Source: Brachypodium distachyon (lineage: Eukaryota; Streptophyta; Magnoliopsida; Poales; Poaceae). From it: a DNA stretch of 64,000 nt. The DNA lies in assembly GCF_000005505.3 (NCBI RefSeq), contig NC_016135.3, forward strand, positions 22,476,613 to 22,540,612. Direction: 5' to 3'. The translations under genes and the position numbers were made by a program. This document shows positions 34,016 through 46,800 of the stretch, piece after piece (positions within the stretch are counted from its first letter, which is position 1; every line of letters begins with the position of its first letter). A model generated the notes under the pieces. It had not been told where the DNA came from and searched no databases. It was given only the letters and a program-made list of their open reading frames with translations.

Positions 34016-35279
34016 CAAAAAAATAAGGTCAAACTGCGGAGGCAATAAAAATGAGAAGAAAATAGAGGAAAGGCGTTGGGTGCGCCAGATCAGACGAGTA
34101 TTCAACTGTGACGACCAACTGCAATTACGTGGCTCAAGATTGTGCAGTTGTCCATGTCAAACTCCAGGCTGCTGATGTGGCTCTCGTGGCTACATGGTGC
34201 ACCTCATTCGTCTGGCCCGAAAAAGTGTACTGTGCACTAGACGGGCCTTGCGCCGACGCATGTCTTAAACCCTGATCAACATCAATAATTCAATATTAAT
34301 CGCTAAGCTCCCATTTTTTTAGATTAACTGAGCTCTTAATTAATGCTAATCATGTGTTTAGCACTTAAATGAGTATATTTACATGCTTAGTGTAATTATT
34401 GCAGGATCTGTGCGTCTAGGCACAATTTCTTCATCTTGGAGAGGGAAAAAAGGAAGAAGACCAATTAAAGCATCAACTACAAGTCCCTAAAGGATCTACT
34501 TGAGCAGATATGAGATAACTTGAAGGGTTTACCTGCAAAAATTTCCAACCACTCCATCCTTTAGCAAAAAGGCAGCTTCCTCCCTGAGGGAGAGAGGGGG
34601 GGAGTCTCGGGAGAGAGGAAACCAGAAAAAGACAGGAAGAAGAGAGGAGAGAAGCTCCATGCTCATGGTGATGAAGACCTGAAGATCTACTTCTTCCCTG
34701 TCTATCTCCTGCTCCCCCTTCACCAGCAAATCGACGACATGCTCTGGGGTTTCATCGGCGACCAGCCCAACTCTTCCCTGTCTAATCCTTACTTCCTTGC
34801 TGTACGAAGTTCTAATCTGAAACCCTAGCTATAATCTCTTCCCTTTCCTGCTAAACAGTGCTTAGATCAGTGTTGTTGTTGCTTGTCTGTGATAATTGTT
34901 GCTCTAATTCTTGTTTAAGTTGTTGAATTCAGTTTCCTTGCAGTAAATTGTTCTAGTTCAGTTTGTAGTTGCTGTGATGTTTAGATCTTGTTGTTTTCCC
35001 TCTAATCTACGTTCTTCTTTGTCTAAAACAACTTGTTTCTTCCCTGTCTAGATAATTTGTTTGCTGAACTTCTCTGCTATACTTTAGTTTGTGTTAATTC
35101 TGAAGTTTTATAAACAAAAACAACTAAAAACAGAAGATCCAGTAGCTTTTAGTGTTTATTTCAGTTCTGAAATCTGCAACAACTTTAAAATTGTGAATCT
35201 AACTTTGAAAATTAGTTGGAATTCAGAACTCACTCCTGTGTTATCCACCACATAAATCTCAATATTTGCATTGATCAAA
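34016..35279 (+). repeat. 3' LTR
   Basis: Second LTR of the Athila-type element, preceded by the purine-rich TTGAGGACAAG. It lacks the 14-bp segment AATCATTATCTGAT found in the 5' LTR and diverges most near its right end (35240-35260). Confidence 0.9.
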
Positions 35280-36722
35280 CCCACACACACTGATGCCCGC
35301 ACTGCAATGTTCCTCGGTCCGTCTTGTTCCACGCCCGAATCCCATGTCTGTCACTGCCACAGGCCCATGGCCCATGAGGGCAGCCCGCCAGAAACTCTTC
35401 GCGTCCCAGTGAACTGGAGCTAGGAAGAATCGTTCATAGCCGGACAGGCGGACACGTACCACACAGGCTTGCTTCAGATCCAATGCTTCAGCTACATTTT
35501 GCGTTCTGAACCGAAGTACTTCGCTGTGGCATTCGATATTCTCAGGCTCGTGTGCAAATGCAACGTACAAAAGCGTAATGACCGCCGGTCCTGTAGAAAT
35601 ATACTACGAGTACCATCTCATCAATGCCATCCACTAGTACTACTACCTCGCCACCTACATAACCGGATCTTGCTACCCGCGACCGCCCCAGTTGACTATA
35701 AACAACATGGGATCGATCGATGTCTCGGGCACGGCTCCATCCAAATCAGGAACACCGCAGCAGAGCAACCGGAGCCGGGAGCTCCCAACATCTGGATATG
35801 CGTTCTACCGTTGTAAAAGTACAGACTACGGCGAGTACCCCACGCTGGCGTGAGTCGCAAGGAGACAAAAAAGGAGCGGCCACACCACCTCACATGCACG
35901 GGTGCCGCGTCCTGTAAATCCAAACCCCGTGTCCGCCGTTCGAGCAACAACAAGAAACAAGGCCGTCTGGTCCATCGTCACCTTTCTACACGGCACCGAG
36001 AAGGCTAGAATCGAGATGATTGAAGGGCTGAAAACAATTGCCAGATGACTGTAAATTCAAAGAATGAAACTGCAGACTGGCTCTGTAGACTGTAGAGTTG
36101 TAGAGTGCAGGCAGGGGGCTATTATAATTTCATGACTTCTGATGTGTGTCACTGTGTCGACGGCAAAACGCCTAGTATGACCGATACCCCTACAGTCAAT
36201 CCGACGATTTGCCCAGGCATCAGAACATTTTCAAGCATCACCACACTTTATGAACCCCTCTCTCAAAAAGAGTTTACAGGTCTATTTCACCAAACATGTC
36301 AATGTTAGTACGCCCGGCTGACCAGCACGATGACATTTGATGGATGTACCTACGAACCAGACCCTGCTTCATGTTTTTATGGCAAAATTCGAGTGACCAT
36401 AAATTATCTCGTGCATAATGCGCCTGATATTAATCAGCTCGTAGCCTCTCCAAGCTCCAGCTCCACACAGTATTAACAAACAAAAGCTAGTTGAAGAAGA
36501 AGAAAAAAAAAGCAAGCAAAAGCTACGAGTACTCAACAAGAAAAACTGCACTAAAAGCACATAAATAAAGCCAAGAAGACCCCAGAACGTGCAAAAGCCG
36601 AAGCACTGGCCTTGGCCTTGCACAGCTGCACGGTTCTACACTTCACCGTTCACACACTCTCCCCAGCTTTCGCTTCACTCCATTCCGTTCCACTGAGACA
36701 TACGGACGAACACCTGGGGGCC
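35280..36722. other. Intergenic and promoter of the alpha-expansin gene
   Basis: No gene recognised. A TATA-like ATAAATAAA at 36561-36569 stands about 155 bp upstream of the expansin ATG and could set the start of transcription. Open frames at 35259-35953 overlap on opposite strands without motifs. Confidence 0.4.
36561..36569 (+). promoter_or_regulatory. Possible TATA box of expansin gene
   Basis: ATAAATAAA lies in a plausible place (about 155 bp before the ATG, allowing a leader of about 125 bp). No transcript evidence is available. Confidence 0.35.
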
Positions 36723-39700
36723 ATGGCTCCCCCGCTCCTCCTCGTCCTCTTCCTCCTCCCGGCCCTCGCCGCCGGCCACCAGCACCCGTCCTCCTACGGG
36801 TCCTCCGCTCTCTCCGAATGGCGCCACGCCAAGGCATCCTACTACGCCGCCGACCCCGAAGACGCCATCGGTAAGCATAATGCTCCCCTGGCTCTTTCCC
36901 TTGGTCATGGCCATCTGCATCCAAGAAACAAATCTACCAGGCTGTCCTTGCACTTCTAAAATTCTTTGTATACATGCCCGAAGCATTAATTTCTTTCCTT
37001 CTTTCGGCGTCTGCCGCAAAGGAAATTCCAACAAACCGCACGCTCAGTTACCAGAGTTTCTGCTCGTACAGTTCCTGAAATTGCTTCCGTTGTTCTGGTT
37101 CCAACCACATGAACGTAATTGATTTGTGCTTTGGAATGCGGCGTGCAGGCGGGGCGTGCGGGTTCGGGGATCTGGGGAAGCACGGGTACGGGATGGCCAC
37201 GGTGGGGCTGAGCACGGCTCTGTTCGACCGCGGCGCGTCGTGCGGCGGCTGCTACGAGGTCAAGTGCGTCGAGGATCTCAAGTATTGCCTCCCGGGCACC
37301 TCCATCATCGTCACGGCCACCAACTTCTGCCCCCCCAACTACGGGTTCCCGGCCGACGCCGGCGGCGTCTGCAACCCGCCCAACCACCATTTCCTCCTAC
37401 CCATCCAGGCCTTCGAGAAGATTGCCCTCTGGAAGGCCGGCGTCATGCCCATCCAGTACCGCCGGTATGCGTGATTCTTAGCTGCATCCTTTGCTAGTTT
37501 GCTTCTGTCTGACTCTAGTGTACGCTGGTTGTTACGGTAGATCTGAGGCTAATATTTTTCAGTTTCCTAATTCACTCTGCGTGGAACTGTAAAAGTGACC
37601 TAGAAATGCATTGGTTTGCGTAATGTGGGGATCCCCAAAAGGCTGAATTGCAAGTATCCGTTGGTGAGGAGTGTCTGAGTATGGAGGGAGGAAGTGGACC
37701 CTCTTCCAGTGTGGTGAAATTCTGTTAGGGTTCGAATTGGGGTAGTTTTATCTGCTATAATGTGCCTTAGTTTGCCCTTTGATAAGTGTACTGTCATGTG
37801 TCACCAAAAGGTGGTCCCGTGCCTCACATGTCAGTGACACGCGGCATTTATCAAGGGGTGAAATAAGACCGAGGATTTCATCAAATCTCCTTTAAAAAAA
37901 GGTAGAAAGAGCTCTACCTTATACATTGGAAAAACAGTCCCAGAGGACAGGAGGTGCATAGAACCAAGTATTATAGTAAGGTAAGAGGAAAGCGCCCAGC
38001 ATTGACTATCTAGAGGATCACATGCTCGATTTGCATGAGAAATACTGTAGTAATAGAGTTCTGGTTCAGTATAAGCATAATGACTTCTGTATCTGCTTCA
38101 GTTTATTTGGATTTGTCGGTAATATGTGCTGGGTTGGCATTAAAACAGATCTATCATCTCGATGATGATAACCTGGTGATTTCTAGTAGTTGTCGTTCTT
38201 AATCTTGCTTAACAGCAATGCTTCTTTATTCCAACATTCATGATTTGTCCAAGGTTACTAGAGTGCAGAACCGGTAGGCTGAGCTATGATAACCCATATG
38301 AAGTGTAAAACTGAAGAAGCACCTCATATTTAATCATGTATTCTGGTTTTTTTTTAACAGCTAGATTGTTTTTTATTGCTGCTCAAAGAATTGTTTGAAC
38401 AATATTCATGGAGAGGCTCGCAGAAATAGTCCAGGGACGTCTAGAATTGTTGATCTGCAGCATAACACAAATCTAGCAGATGAGCATCGCCAAGTTATTT
38501 GCTTCTCAGGTTACATGAGGTGCCTTTAGTACCTGGTCAATACCAAACTGGCACATTCATTGTAGTTGTCCTCATATTTTGTGTTTGCATTAGATATTTA
38601 TGCCGGCCGGTACTCATTGAGTAGCTCTTTGGGATCCTTTAAACTTCGTTGTTTAGGTCTTCATTAGCTATTGTTTCCAAACTGTCACTAATCGGCTTAG
38701 GTTGTGCATACTCTTCTTGTTTCCCAACCAGTTGTGGTGGCACATTCACTGTAGTTGTCCTCATATTCTGTGTTTGCGTTAGATATTTATGCTGCTTGGT
38801 ACTCATTGAGTAGCTCTTTGGGATCCTTTAAACTTTGTTGTTTAGGTCCTCATTAACTATTGGTTCCAAAACTGTGTCATTAATCAACTTAGCTTGTGCA
38901 TACTCTTCTTGCTTATTTAATAGTGACCAAGATACAGACAAAATACGTTCTACTAACACTTCTAATTCACATCTGTAAAATCAGGTACTACGCTTGTGTC
39001 ATTAAGAATATATGCTATACTGAAGTAGCTGTTATGCTTGAAAAGTTTTTTAGATGTATAAATAATCTTTACATGGGTCTAAGTTCGCAGTCTAGCTGTG
39101 AGGTGCATCTGCAAGATGGCTTCTTAGGTGACGGATTAATACAATGTACTATTATGATCCTAAGAATTTCATGTTTCATACAACAATTGGCCTGACCGTC
39201 TGAGGGCATTTGGGATTAATATATTCATCCTGTTGTGCTCAGACACTAAACTATGTCATTGTGAGTTTCATCACTTGTTACATTGTTCCTTGAGTGTTAA
39301 AGCACGTGGCATGATTTTCATGATAACACACAAATGAGGACAAATGAACTTTGTTATATCATAATATATGTTAACATGACGAACCAAAGCAAAAAAATAG
39401 CTCAGTTTTTGGCCGAGGTTGATATGTTTTTTTATGAACAGCGTGAAGTGCCTTCGTGATGGCGGTGTGCGGTTCTCTGTCTCCGGGCGGAGTTTCTTCT
39501 TCACAGTTCTAATCAGCAATGTCGGTGGTGCTGGCGATGTAAGTTCAGTGAAGATCAAAGGAACAGACTCTGGCTGGCTCTCAATGGGCCGCAATTGGGG
39601 CCAGATATGGCATATCAACTTGGACCTCAGAGGGCAGCCAGTGTCCTTCGAACTCACCTCCAGCGATGGCACGGCGCTGACAGATTTCACTGCTGTGCCC

Positions 39701-39751
39701 AAGAATTGGGAATTTGGCAAAACATACACTGGCAAGCAATTCCTGCTCTAG
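36723..39751 (+). CDS. Alpha-expansin (cell-wall loosening protein)
   Basis: Three exons, 36723-36870, 37149-37464 and 39442-39751, join in phase 1 and phase 2 and give 257 residues, a usual expansin length. Residues 1-20 ([20 protein letters not shown]) form a signal peptide for secretion. Domain 1 (double-psi beta-barrel, GH45-like) begins at [20 protein letters not shown] and carries the conserved cysteines ([25 protein letters not shown]). Domain 2 (CBM63-like, grass-allergen fold) includes [28 protein letters not shown] and ends [15 protein letters not shown]. Expansins bind cell-wall polysaccharide and loosen it at acid pH. The HFD motif of typical alpha-expansins is HFL here, as in the EXPA13/rice EXPA7 subgroup I recall; it resembles rice EXPA7 from memory. 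Intron 2 is about 2 kb. A broken copy of the 3' end lies at 42 kb. Confidence 0.93.
38550..38911. repeat. About 172-bp duplication inside expansin intron 2
   Basis: 38550-38719 and 38739-38911 are close copies, both beginning GGCACATTCA(T/C)TGTAGTTGT and ending GCATACTCTTCTTG, with a 19-bp spacer. They differ at about 20 positions. Confidence 0.85.
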
Positions 39752-40596
39752 AGGAGAATTAACAAATAGTGCATTACAGTTACTTATTTTTGTGTTCATC
39801 CTACGAGTTGGTTGCACTGTATATCTCCGAGGAACAAAATTATTAGGAAAAAAAATATAATCTCTACTGTATATTCCTCCGAGGAACGATATGATTATTA
39901 GAAAGAAATCTGTTCAGTGCAGAGCTTCAGATAGAATTGTTCCGAAGATTTAAGACGCCTACAAATGATGCATCTAGTGTTTCAAAGTTGTAACTCCAGA
40001 AGCTTGATGTACCACCAAAACATAGAAAGACATGTTCAGTATCTTGATTGTATATCTGTATTGATTATTGAGAATGGATTTTATAGCTGTATTGTTACTT
40101 TATCCTAGCACTCAAACATGTATATCTACGCAGAATATGCATGTGTCCAGCGTGGAACATACGGACGTCACATTGACCACAATCTGAGATGCTTTGATTC
40201 GCTACCCCTGAGAAGTCAAACCAAAATATGACACCCATATTTAGCAGAGGAAGGCAAAATTTATGTTGTATCTCTTCAACAGTTTGTTGTTCGACGAGTA
40301 AAGGCTGGGATGAGATAACATAAATACAGAATCATGAGCAGCCCAGCTAAACGATCTCAAACCTGAAATTGAACAAATCAATTGACAAGCTCAAAAAACA
40401 AATCAACACGGCAGAATTGGTGAGTTTAGGATCGAACAGATTTCATTAAACAGAAATACACAACGAAGTACTACATCCTTCGGAACACGGAAGCAGGAAC
40501 ACAACTACACACGACACAGGAGTAGTAGACCTAATCTACGACGGAACATATCACACAAATACTAAACTGCAGCCCCACGACCACCATCCACCAAAT
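39752..40596. other. Expansin 3' flank and H4 3' region
   Basis: Presumed 3' untranslated regions of the convergent expansin and histone H4 genes. Parts of it (39752-40080) have a diverged counterpart at 42100-42390. No other gene seen. Confidence 0.5.
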
Positions 40597-41014
<418 letters not shown>

Positions 41015-41148
41015 GGGGGGATTTGAGAGGGAATGGCGAAATTTGGGGGGCTTTGGGGCGCGAGGTGGGATCTAGGTCGATCCGTGGGAGGGTGGCTATG
41101 GAACGTTTGATTGGGATCCGAAGGGCGAGATGGGTGGGAGATTGGTCT

Positions 41149-41156
41149 CGCGGATC
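41149..41156 (-). promoter_or_regulatory. Histone octamer element, H4 copy 1
   Basis: CGCGGATC (either orientation active in known plant histone promoters) about 245 bp upstream of the ATG. It is kept in the second copy at 43544-43551. Confidence 0.7.
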
Positions 41157-41544
41157 GGTGACCTGGCAGGGGTTGTGGGGTATCCGCGGAAATAGAGCAG
41201 CAGGCGTTGGATTGGATTCAAGTTGGAGTAGTTTGGACCGGGCCAAAGGAACAGAAAAGAAGGCCGGGCCGCGTGATATGGGCAGTAGACCGTGTGGTAT
41301 CCAGTATCTTTCTGTTTTTTCTTTTTTTCCTTTTTACTCCTGAGAGAAATAGGTCCATTCTCCATTTTGCTTGGATTCGACCAGACGGACTATTTTTACT
41401 CTTGTAATTTTCAATCGGTGTGGTGGCGGATCACCTTCACACCGTGTCATCCATTGATTCGATACAAAAATTTGACATGAAATGTACCTGTATTATTATT
41501 TCATCGAAGATAAACAGCATTGTACCCTAGTTTAAAAATGTAGT

Positions 41545-41641
41545 GTCGTACCTCCGAACCAAAATAAGTGTCACAGTTTTGAATTAGGCTTGCTTCAAAA
41601 TTAGGTCAAACCTGCGACACTCATTTTCGATCGTAGGGAGT
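41545..41641. mobile_element. Stowaway-like MITE between the H4 genes
   Basis: GTACCTCCGAACCAAAATAA at the left and CATTTTCGATCGTAGGGAGTA at the right, read from the other strand, form imperfect terminal inverted repeats. Length is about 95 bp. No coding capacity. Confidence 0.55.
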
Positions 41642-41712
41642 ATAATTTTCCATTCAGCAACTCGACGAAGAACTAAGGATATACTTTCAGGTTTCATAAA
41701 TAAAGCATACTG

Positions 41713-41833
41713 CTCCCTCTGTCCTACAAAAGATGTCTCAAGTTTGTCAAAATTTGAATGTATCTAGACATGACTTAGTGTATAGATGCATTCAATTTTA
41801 GTTAAAATTGACGAAATCTTTTGTCGGACGGAG
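41713..41833. mobile_element. Stowaway-like MITE, second
   Basis: CTCCCTCTGTCCTACAAAAG at the left is complementary to CTTTTGTCGGACGGAG at the right with few mismatches. Length is about 121 bp, inside the duplicated expansin-H4 block. Confidence 0.75.
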
Positions 41834-41990
41834 AAAATAATAGATTTCATCAAGAAAATAATAAAGGGCATTGTCGTGTGGCTTGGGTGCTGGTTTTGCC
41901 GGCCAAAACACCTGCCAGGTCACCCTTTCAAATCTGAAGTTCCACAATGATGCCCTCTGAATCAAAAGGTTGTGGTTGGAGAAAGATGGT

Positions 41991-42390
41991 CCCTTTAGAA
42001 CTCACCTCAAGCGACACCAGGACGCTGAGCGATTTCTGTGTTGTGCCTGAAGATTGAGAATTTGGGGAAACATACACCAGCAAGCAAGTCCTGCTCTAGA
42101 GGATAATTACATGATACCAACACCTTACCTCAGTTTTGTTGTAATTTATGTCTCGGGGGAACAAGATTATTTGGAAGGAGGATATCATCTCAAGTGTATA
42201 TCCCTCTGAGGAATGAGATGATTATTAGGAATTAATCTGTTTAGTGCAGAGCCGCAACAGTCGTTCTACAGACTAAATGTTGAATGTACCATTTGAAGTT
42301 TAAGACTCTGATACTTGCTCTTCGGAGCTTGGATATGCCATTAAAAAGTTAGCTAGATTGCATATTTGTATGAGTACCACGACATAAACA
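41991..42390 (+). pseudogene. Expansin 3' end fragment (duplicated)
   Basis: The segment matches the last part of expansin exon 3 and its 3' flank. It encodes ELTSSDTRTLSDF, VVPED, then a TGA (42055-42057) where the intact gene has Trp of NWEFG, followed by EFGETYTSKQVLL and TAG at 42097-42099. Homology continues into the untranslated region (for example GAGATGATTATTAGG against GATATGATTATTAGA). The upstream exons are absent, so it is not functional. Together with the adjacent H4 gene it marks a segmental duplication. Confidence 0.85.
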
Positions 42391-42980
42391 TCCCCAGGCT
42401 GCAATTTGTAAAGCTGCATGATTCATTCAACTCTGAACTCTGAAGGAAGACTTGATAAACAAACGAGGTGCTCTTGAGTCTTGACTGAACCGAACAACAA
42501 AATGTTCAATCTCGTCTACAGAATGCAGAGTGTAAACGACATGGAAGAAAGAAAAATACAGATTCAATCACGGTATGGCATACTGCCCAGAAATTTTTGC
42601 AGCGCAGGAATACAACCTGAAATCTGAAATCTGAAACCGATAAGTGAAATTGACAAACTTGGAAGATAGAAAAGACCGTGAAACTGAAATTGGCAAGGTG
42701 TAACCATGAAACTGACAAAAAAATAGCTGCACAGAAATGCGACCTTAAATCTGAAACTAAACAGGTGAAACCGTGAAACTGACAAGCTCGGAACACAATT
42801 GGTGAGGGCTCATGATCGGAACGCTTCCATTGAACACGAAGTATTACAGCCTGCCACACACAAGAAGAAACACAACGCCGCACGCCGCCGGAGTAACTCC
42901 CATCTACCACAAGCACATATCACACAAAGTCAGAACACGCTCCTGAAGAACTAAAGCTCCACAACAACCATCCACCAAAT

Positions 42981-43404
<424 letters not shown>

Positions 43405-43543
43405 GGGGGAGGGTTCTGGAGGGAAGCCCGAAATTTTGGGGGGTTGGAGCGGGGGCTGTGTGGGTGTGGGTCGATCCGTGGGATGGTGCCGACGGGACGT
43501 TGGATTGAGATTGGAAGGGTGAGATGCGGTGGGAGGGTGGTCA

Positions 43544-43551
43544 CGCGGATC
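43544..43551 (-). promoter_or_regulatory. Histone octamer element, H4 copy 2
   Basis: CGCGGATC about 250 bp before the ATG. The wider context CGCGGATCGGTGAC is shared with the first copy while flanks have diverged. Confidence 0.7.
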
Positions 43552-43809
43552 GGTGACGTGGCGTGGGATGTGCCAATATGTTGAAATAGAACCGTCGCGC
43601 TCGGAGAGAACGCTCGGGCCCAGGATAGCGTGCACATCGGCCTAAAAGAAAAGAAAAAAAAAAGAACCGCGTACATATCCCCACTTGGCCCAGGATGCCG
43701 AAGTATTTTTTTCGTTTGCACGATCCGGTGCGTTCGACCGGGCAGACGAGAGCAAAACCAGCTGAAGTGACAAAAAAGCAAGCTGAAGTCAGTGCTACTT
43801 GAAGCATGT

Positions 43810-46800
43810 GTGGTTCTGTTGATCGGTATTCAACGTGTGAGTTTGTTTAGGTGGTTTACGTTGGTTCAAATATGTGGATCATCCACCTTAGTTATGCTGA
43901 AGCTGGAGCTGATTTCTCGTAAAAGATTCTACTGGCTGATAGAGACTGCGTGCTGAAATATCTATATAAATCCACGTCACTTATTTCAGAACTGCGGGAG
44001 TAGATGAACATGGTAACATACCACGACACCGATCACAAATTCATACATGTGGTCAGACTAATTGTGCAGGGTGAGTAGTGTCGGCGAGTATCAAGTTCAT
44101 GTTGATCTATCGAGATCGGAATTTGGACAAGGGTTGACAACCTGTGAAAGTGAATGAGACAATGTGAATTTGACACGGGATGATTGAAAGCATGGAGCGG
44201 ACGAAGTGTCGAATCTCCTTCAAGTTTCATACAACAATTGCAATTATGTCACATGGATGTTGTCAGATATGGTGACTTTATGATCAATGTGTGATGTCGT
44301 TGACCGGATATTCTGAGTAGTTGGAAACACAAGACGAGAGAGTGGAAGAACTTAATTTTCACGGGAACGTTGAATGTTAATGAAGAAAGAAAGGAAATAC
44401 AACTTTTTCCAAGGACCTTCGAAAAAAGGAAATACGTGCAGGTTCATGACTAATGGTTGGAGTCCAAGGTATATGCAGGTTCATCCATGATAAGCCATAA
44501 GGATATATTCGCTAATATGGACTTTGTTGAATATGTGTACTATTAGGACTACATTTAGACTTGTAATTAGTGCAGGGTTAGGTGTTGAAATTGAACACGT
44601 TTAACCTGAGACTAATATATAAAGTCACTGCTGGTGTCCCAAATAGACTAGATGGATATCGGTAGGCCATGGCGCGGTGGTCTAACGCGTCTGATCTAAG
44701 CAGGAATCTGTCGTCGCTTGAACTTTGTCAATTTAGTAATTTGGGAGGAATATCTGTTAATATGCCCATGACTTCGGAGAGTAGAAGTGATTGTGGACAG
44801 AGTCAAAACGAAGAACACACAACTTTTACGGACCGGTGATACAAGAGATCTTTTACCACCGGCCATGGCTGAGTGGCCACAGTCGTCGTTGCCTCACGGA
44901 CGAGTAGAGGGGCGAATCTAGTGTGGAGCCAACTGACTCCTTCATTAAAAATGTCAAAATAATATCCTTCTATATTAAAAGGTGTGGCTATTTCTCGGTC
45001 GCTTGTTTCTTAAGAAAAAAGGCTTAGATCCGAGTCGACGTGTCACAACCGTTAGATTAAGATTTGATGCTCATCTTCACGCTCTCATCTCTCATGTGTC
45101 ATCACTAGATTAAAATCCAACGGCTAAACATGTTGACTGATTTCTAGTTAGAAAACAAGCGACCGCCCAATAGCAAAATCGTATAGACAATGACATCATT
45201 ATCAATATGTTTGGAAGAATATATTTTTTGGAGTGGTCATATTTGAAAGAATGATAAACGGTAGAGTGACACAGTTTTTTTTTTTCTAGTGTTGGCCCTG
45301 ACGAGTAACGATGGCGTTCCATGAGGAGATTGCCAGCAAGCAAGCAGGAGCGTTTCTTTTTTTCTTTTCTTTTTTTTAGGGGAGTAAGCAGGAGCGTGTG
45401 AACCGCAGCCTGGCTCACGGGCTCAGCGTGTAGGATCGTGCATGTGGCCTGGCCCAGATCAGGGGCGGGGTACGGGCTCAGCACGTTGGCCCGCTAGCAT
45501 CTCGGTAGTTCGATAGGCCGCCGTTGCCGCACGTTTCGGCTAGCTCGTCCGGCCCGTCGGTCGGTTACCTACCATCTGCGGAGTAGTACTCGGCTGCGTG
45601 CGTCGCACCGGTTTTTTTCTTCTAGAATACGTGGATCGCAACGTTTGGGTATATACTAGTGGAGTGCCCGTCCGTTGTTACGGATCAACAAAAGAGTTTA
45701 CCTTTAGACCATTCCACTACGACCACCTTGCTATCCTAAAGATGTTGAACTGTCTGTTGCTCATCCTCAACTCCCGCATGCCTGAACTTCCCCCCGCCTT
45801 GATGCTCTGCCTCGGCCGCCGCACATTGCCGTCAAGGACCTCGTCACGGTGCTCTCCACAGCTCCCGACTTCTCAGTTGCACATGGTGAGCTCCTTGTTA
45901 TCCCGACCATCTTTCCCCTCTCTCTGTTCGTTGTAGAGCAAAGCGTCACGCCCTTCGTCGTCCCGCGAGTCCGCCACTGGCAACGAGCTGCCCCAGGTCA
46001 CATATTTTGAATCAATCTTCTTGACAAGTGCCAGCGCCATAAATTTCCAACCGATAGAACAATTTCACTTTACGGATAAAAATGATTTCATATATAACAC
46101 ATGTTCGTGATAATACATCCTGAATGCAAGTAACAGATAGCAAGCAAACCATTTTCATCTGCAAAAAAAAGAAAAAAAAAAGGGTTGTCTTGTTTTGTGA
46201 AATAAGTACCCCAGGATTATGATGTCTTGAATGCACAGGAGAACTTGAACTGGCACCAAAAGCAAGAACTCCACCATCTTTCCTTTACAACTCTAGACAT
46301 ATATATATCAATTATCTTTGCACTTGAAACTATTTACTCTTGATTTATTCCTCTTCTATTCTTTCCCAGAACTGCAATCCTCATATTTACACCAGATAAA
46401 TATCATAAATCAGATAATCAAAAAAGGAGCAGCGAAGAAAAAAAAATCCCACAAAGAACACACAAACAGAAGCATCACCTTGCTCTTCTTCACACAACTT
46501 CTCTAACGTTTGAAATAATTTGAGACACTTGTTATGGATACGAGGGAGTAGCATTAGCAAATCATACAAGATCAATTCTTAGTTTTTTTAGATAATGTTA
46601 TCAATTTTTAATCAACAGCACACTGAAACAACCTTGGATAGGAACAAGGAAAACTGGATAGGAACACATCAGGCCATTAATAAGACCTCCCAACCAATGT
46701 ATTTATGCTCACTTCAGATGATAACAAGCCTCTTTAGATGATTATGGTCCACTATAATCAATACGATTGAATAATATCTTAAGACCATGTCTTTCATATA

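Larger units (their letters stand above)
25895..35279 (+). mobile_element. Athila-type Ty3/gypsy LTR retrotransposon, inactive
   Basis: About 9.4 kb with two LTRs of about 1.27 kb. A primer-binding site follows the 5' LTR (TGGCGCCGTTGCCGGGGA, 27172-27189), and a purine-rich TTGAGGACAAG precedes the 3' LTR. Order is gag, protease, RT-RNase H, integrase, as in gypsy elements. GAG and RT sequences (HISEFLEYCN-like, [30 protein letters not shown]) point to the Athila clade. Several stops and frameshifts break every reading frame, so it could move only by help from elsewhere. I see no clear target-site duplication, and LTR ends are placed within about 20 bp. Confidence 0.9.

Noticed and set aside
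44672..44735. tRNA-like stretch (GCCATGGCGCGGTGGTCTAA onward)
   Set aside because: The first part resembles a tRNA D-arm with box A, but there is no acceptor stem pairing, no proper anticodon arm and no GGTTCGAATCC-type box B. At best a dead tRNA-derived remnant.
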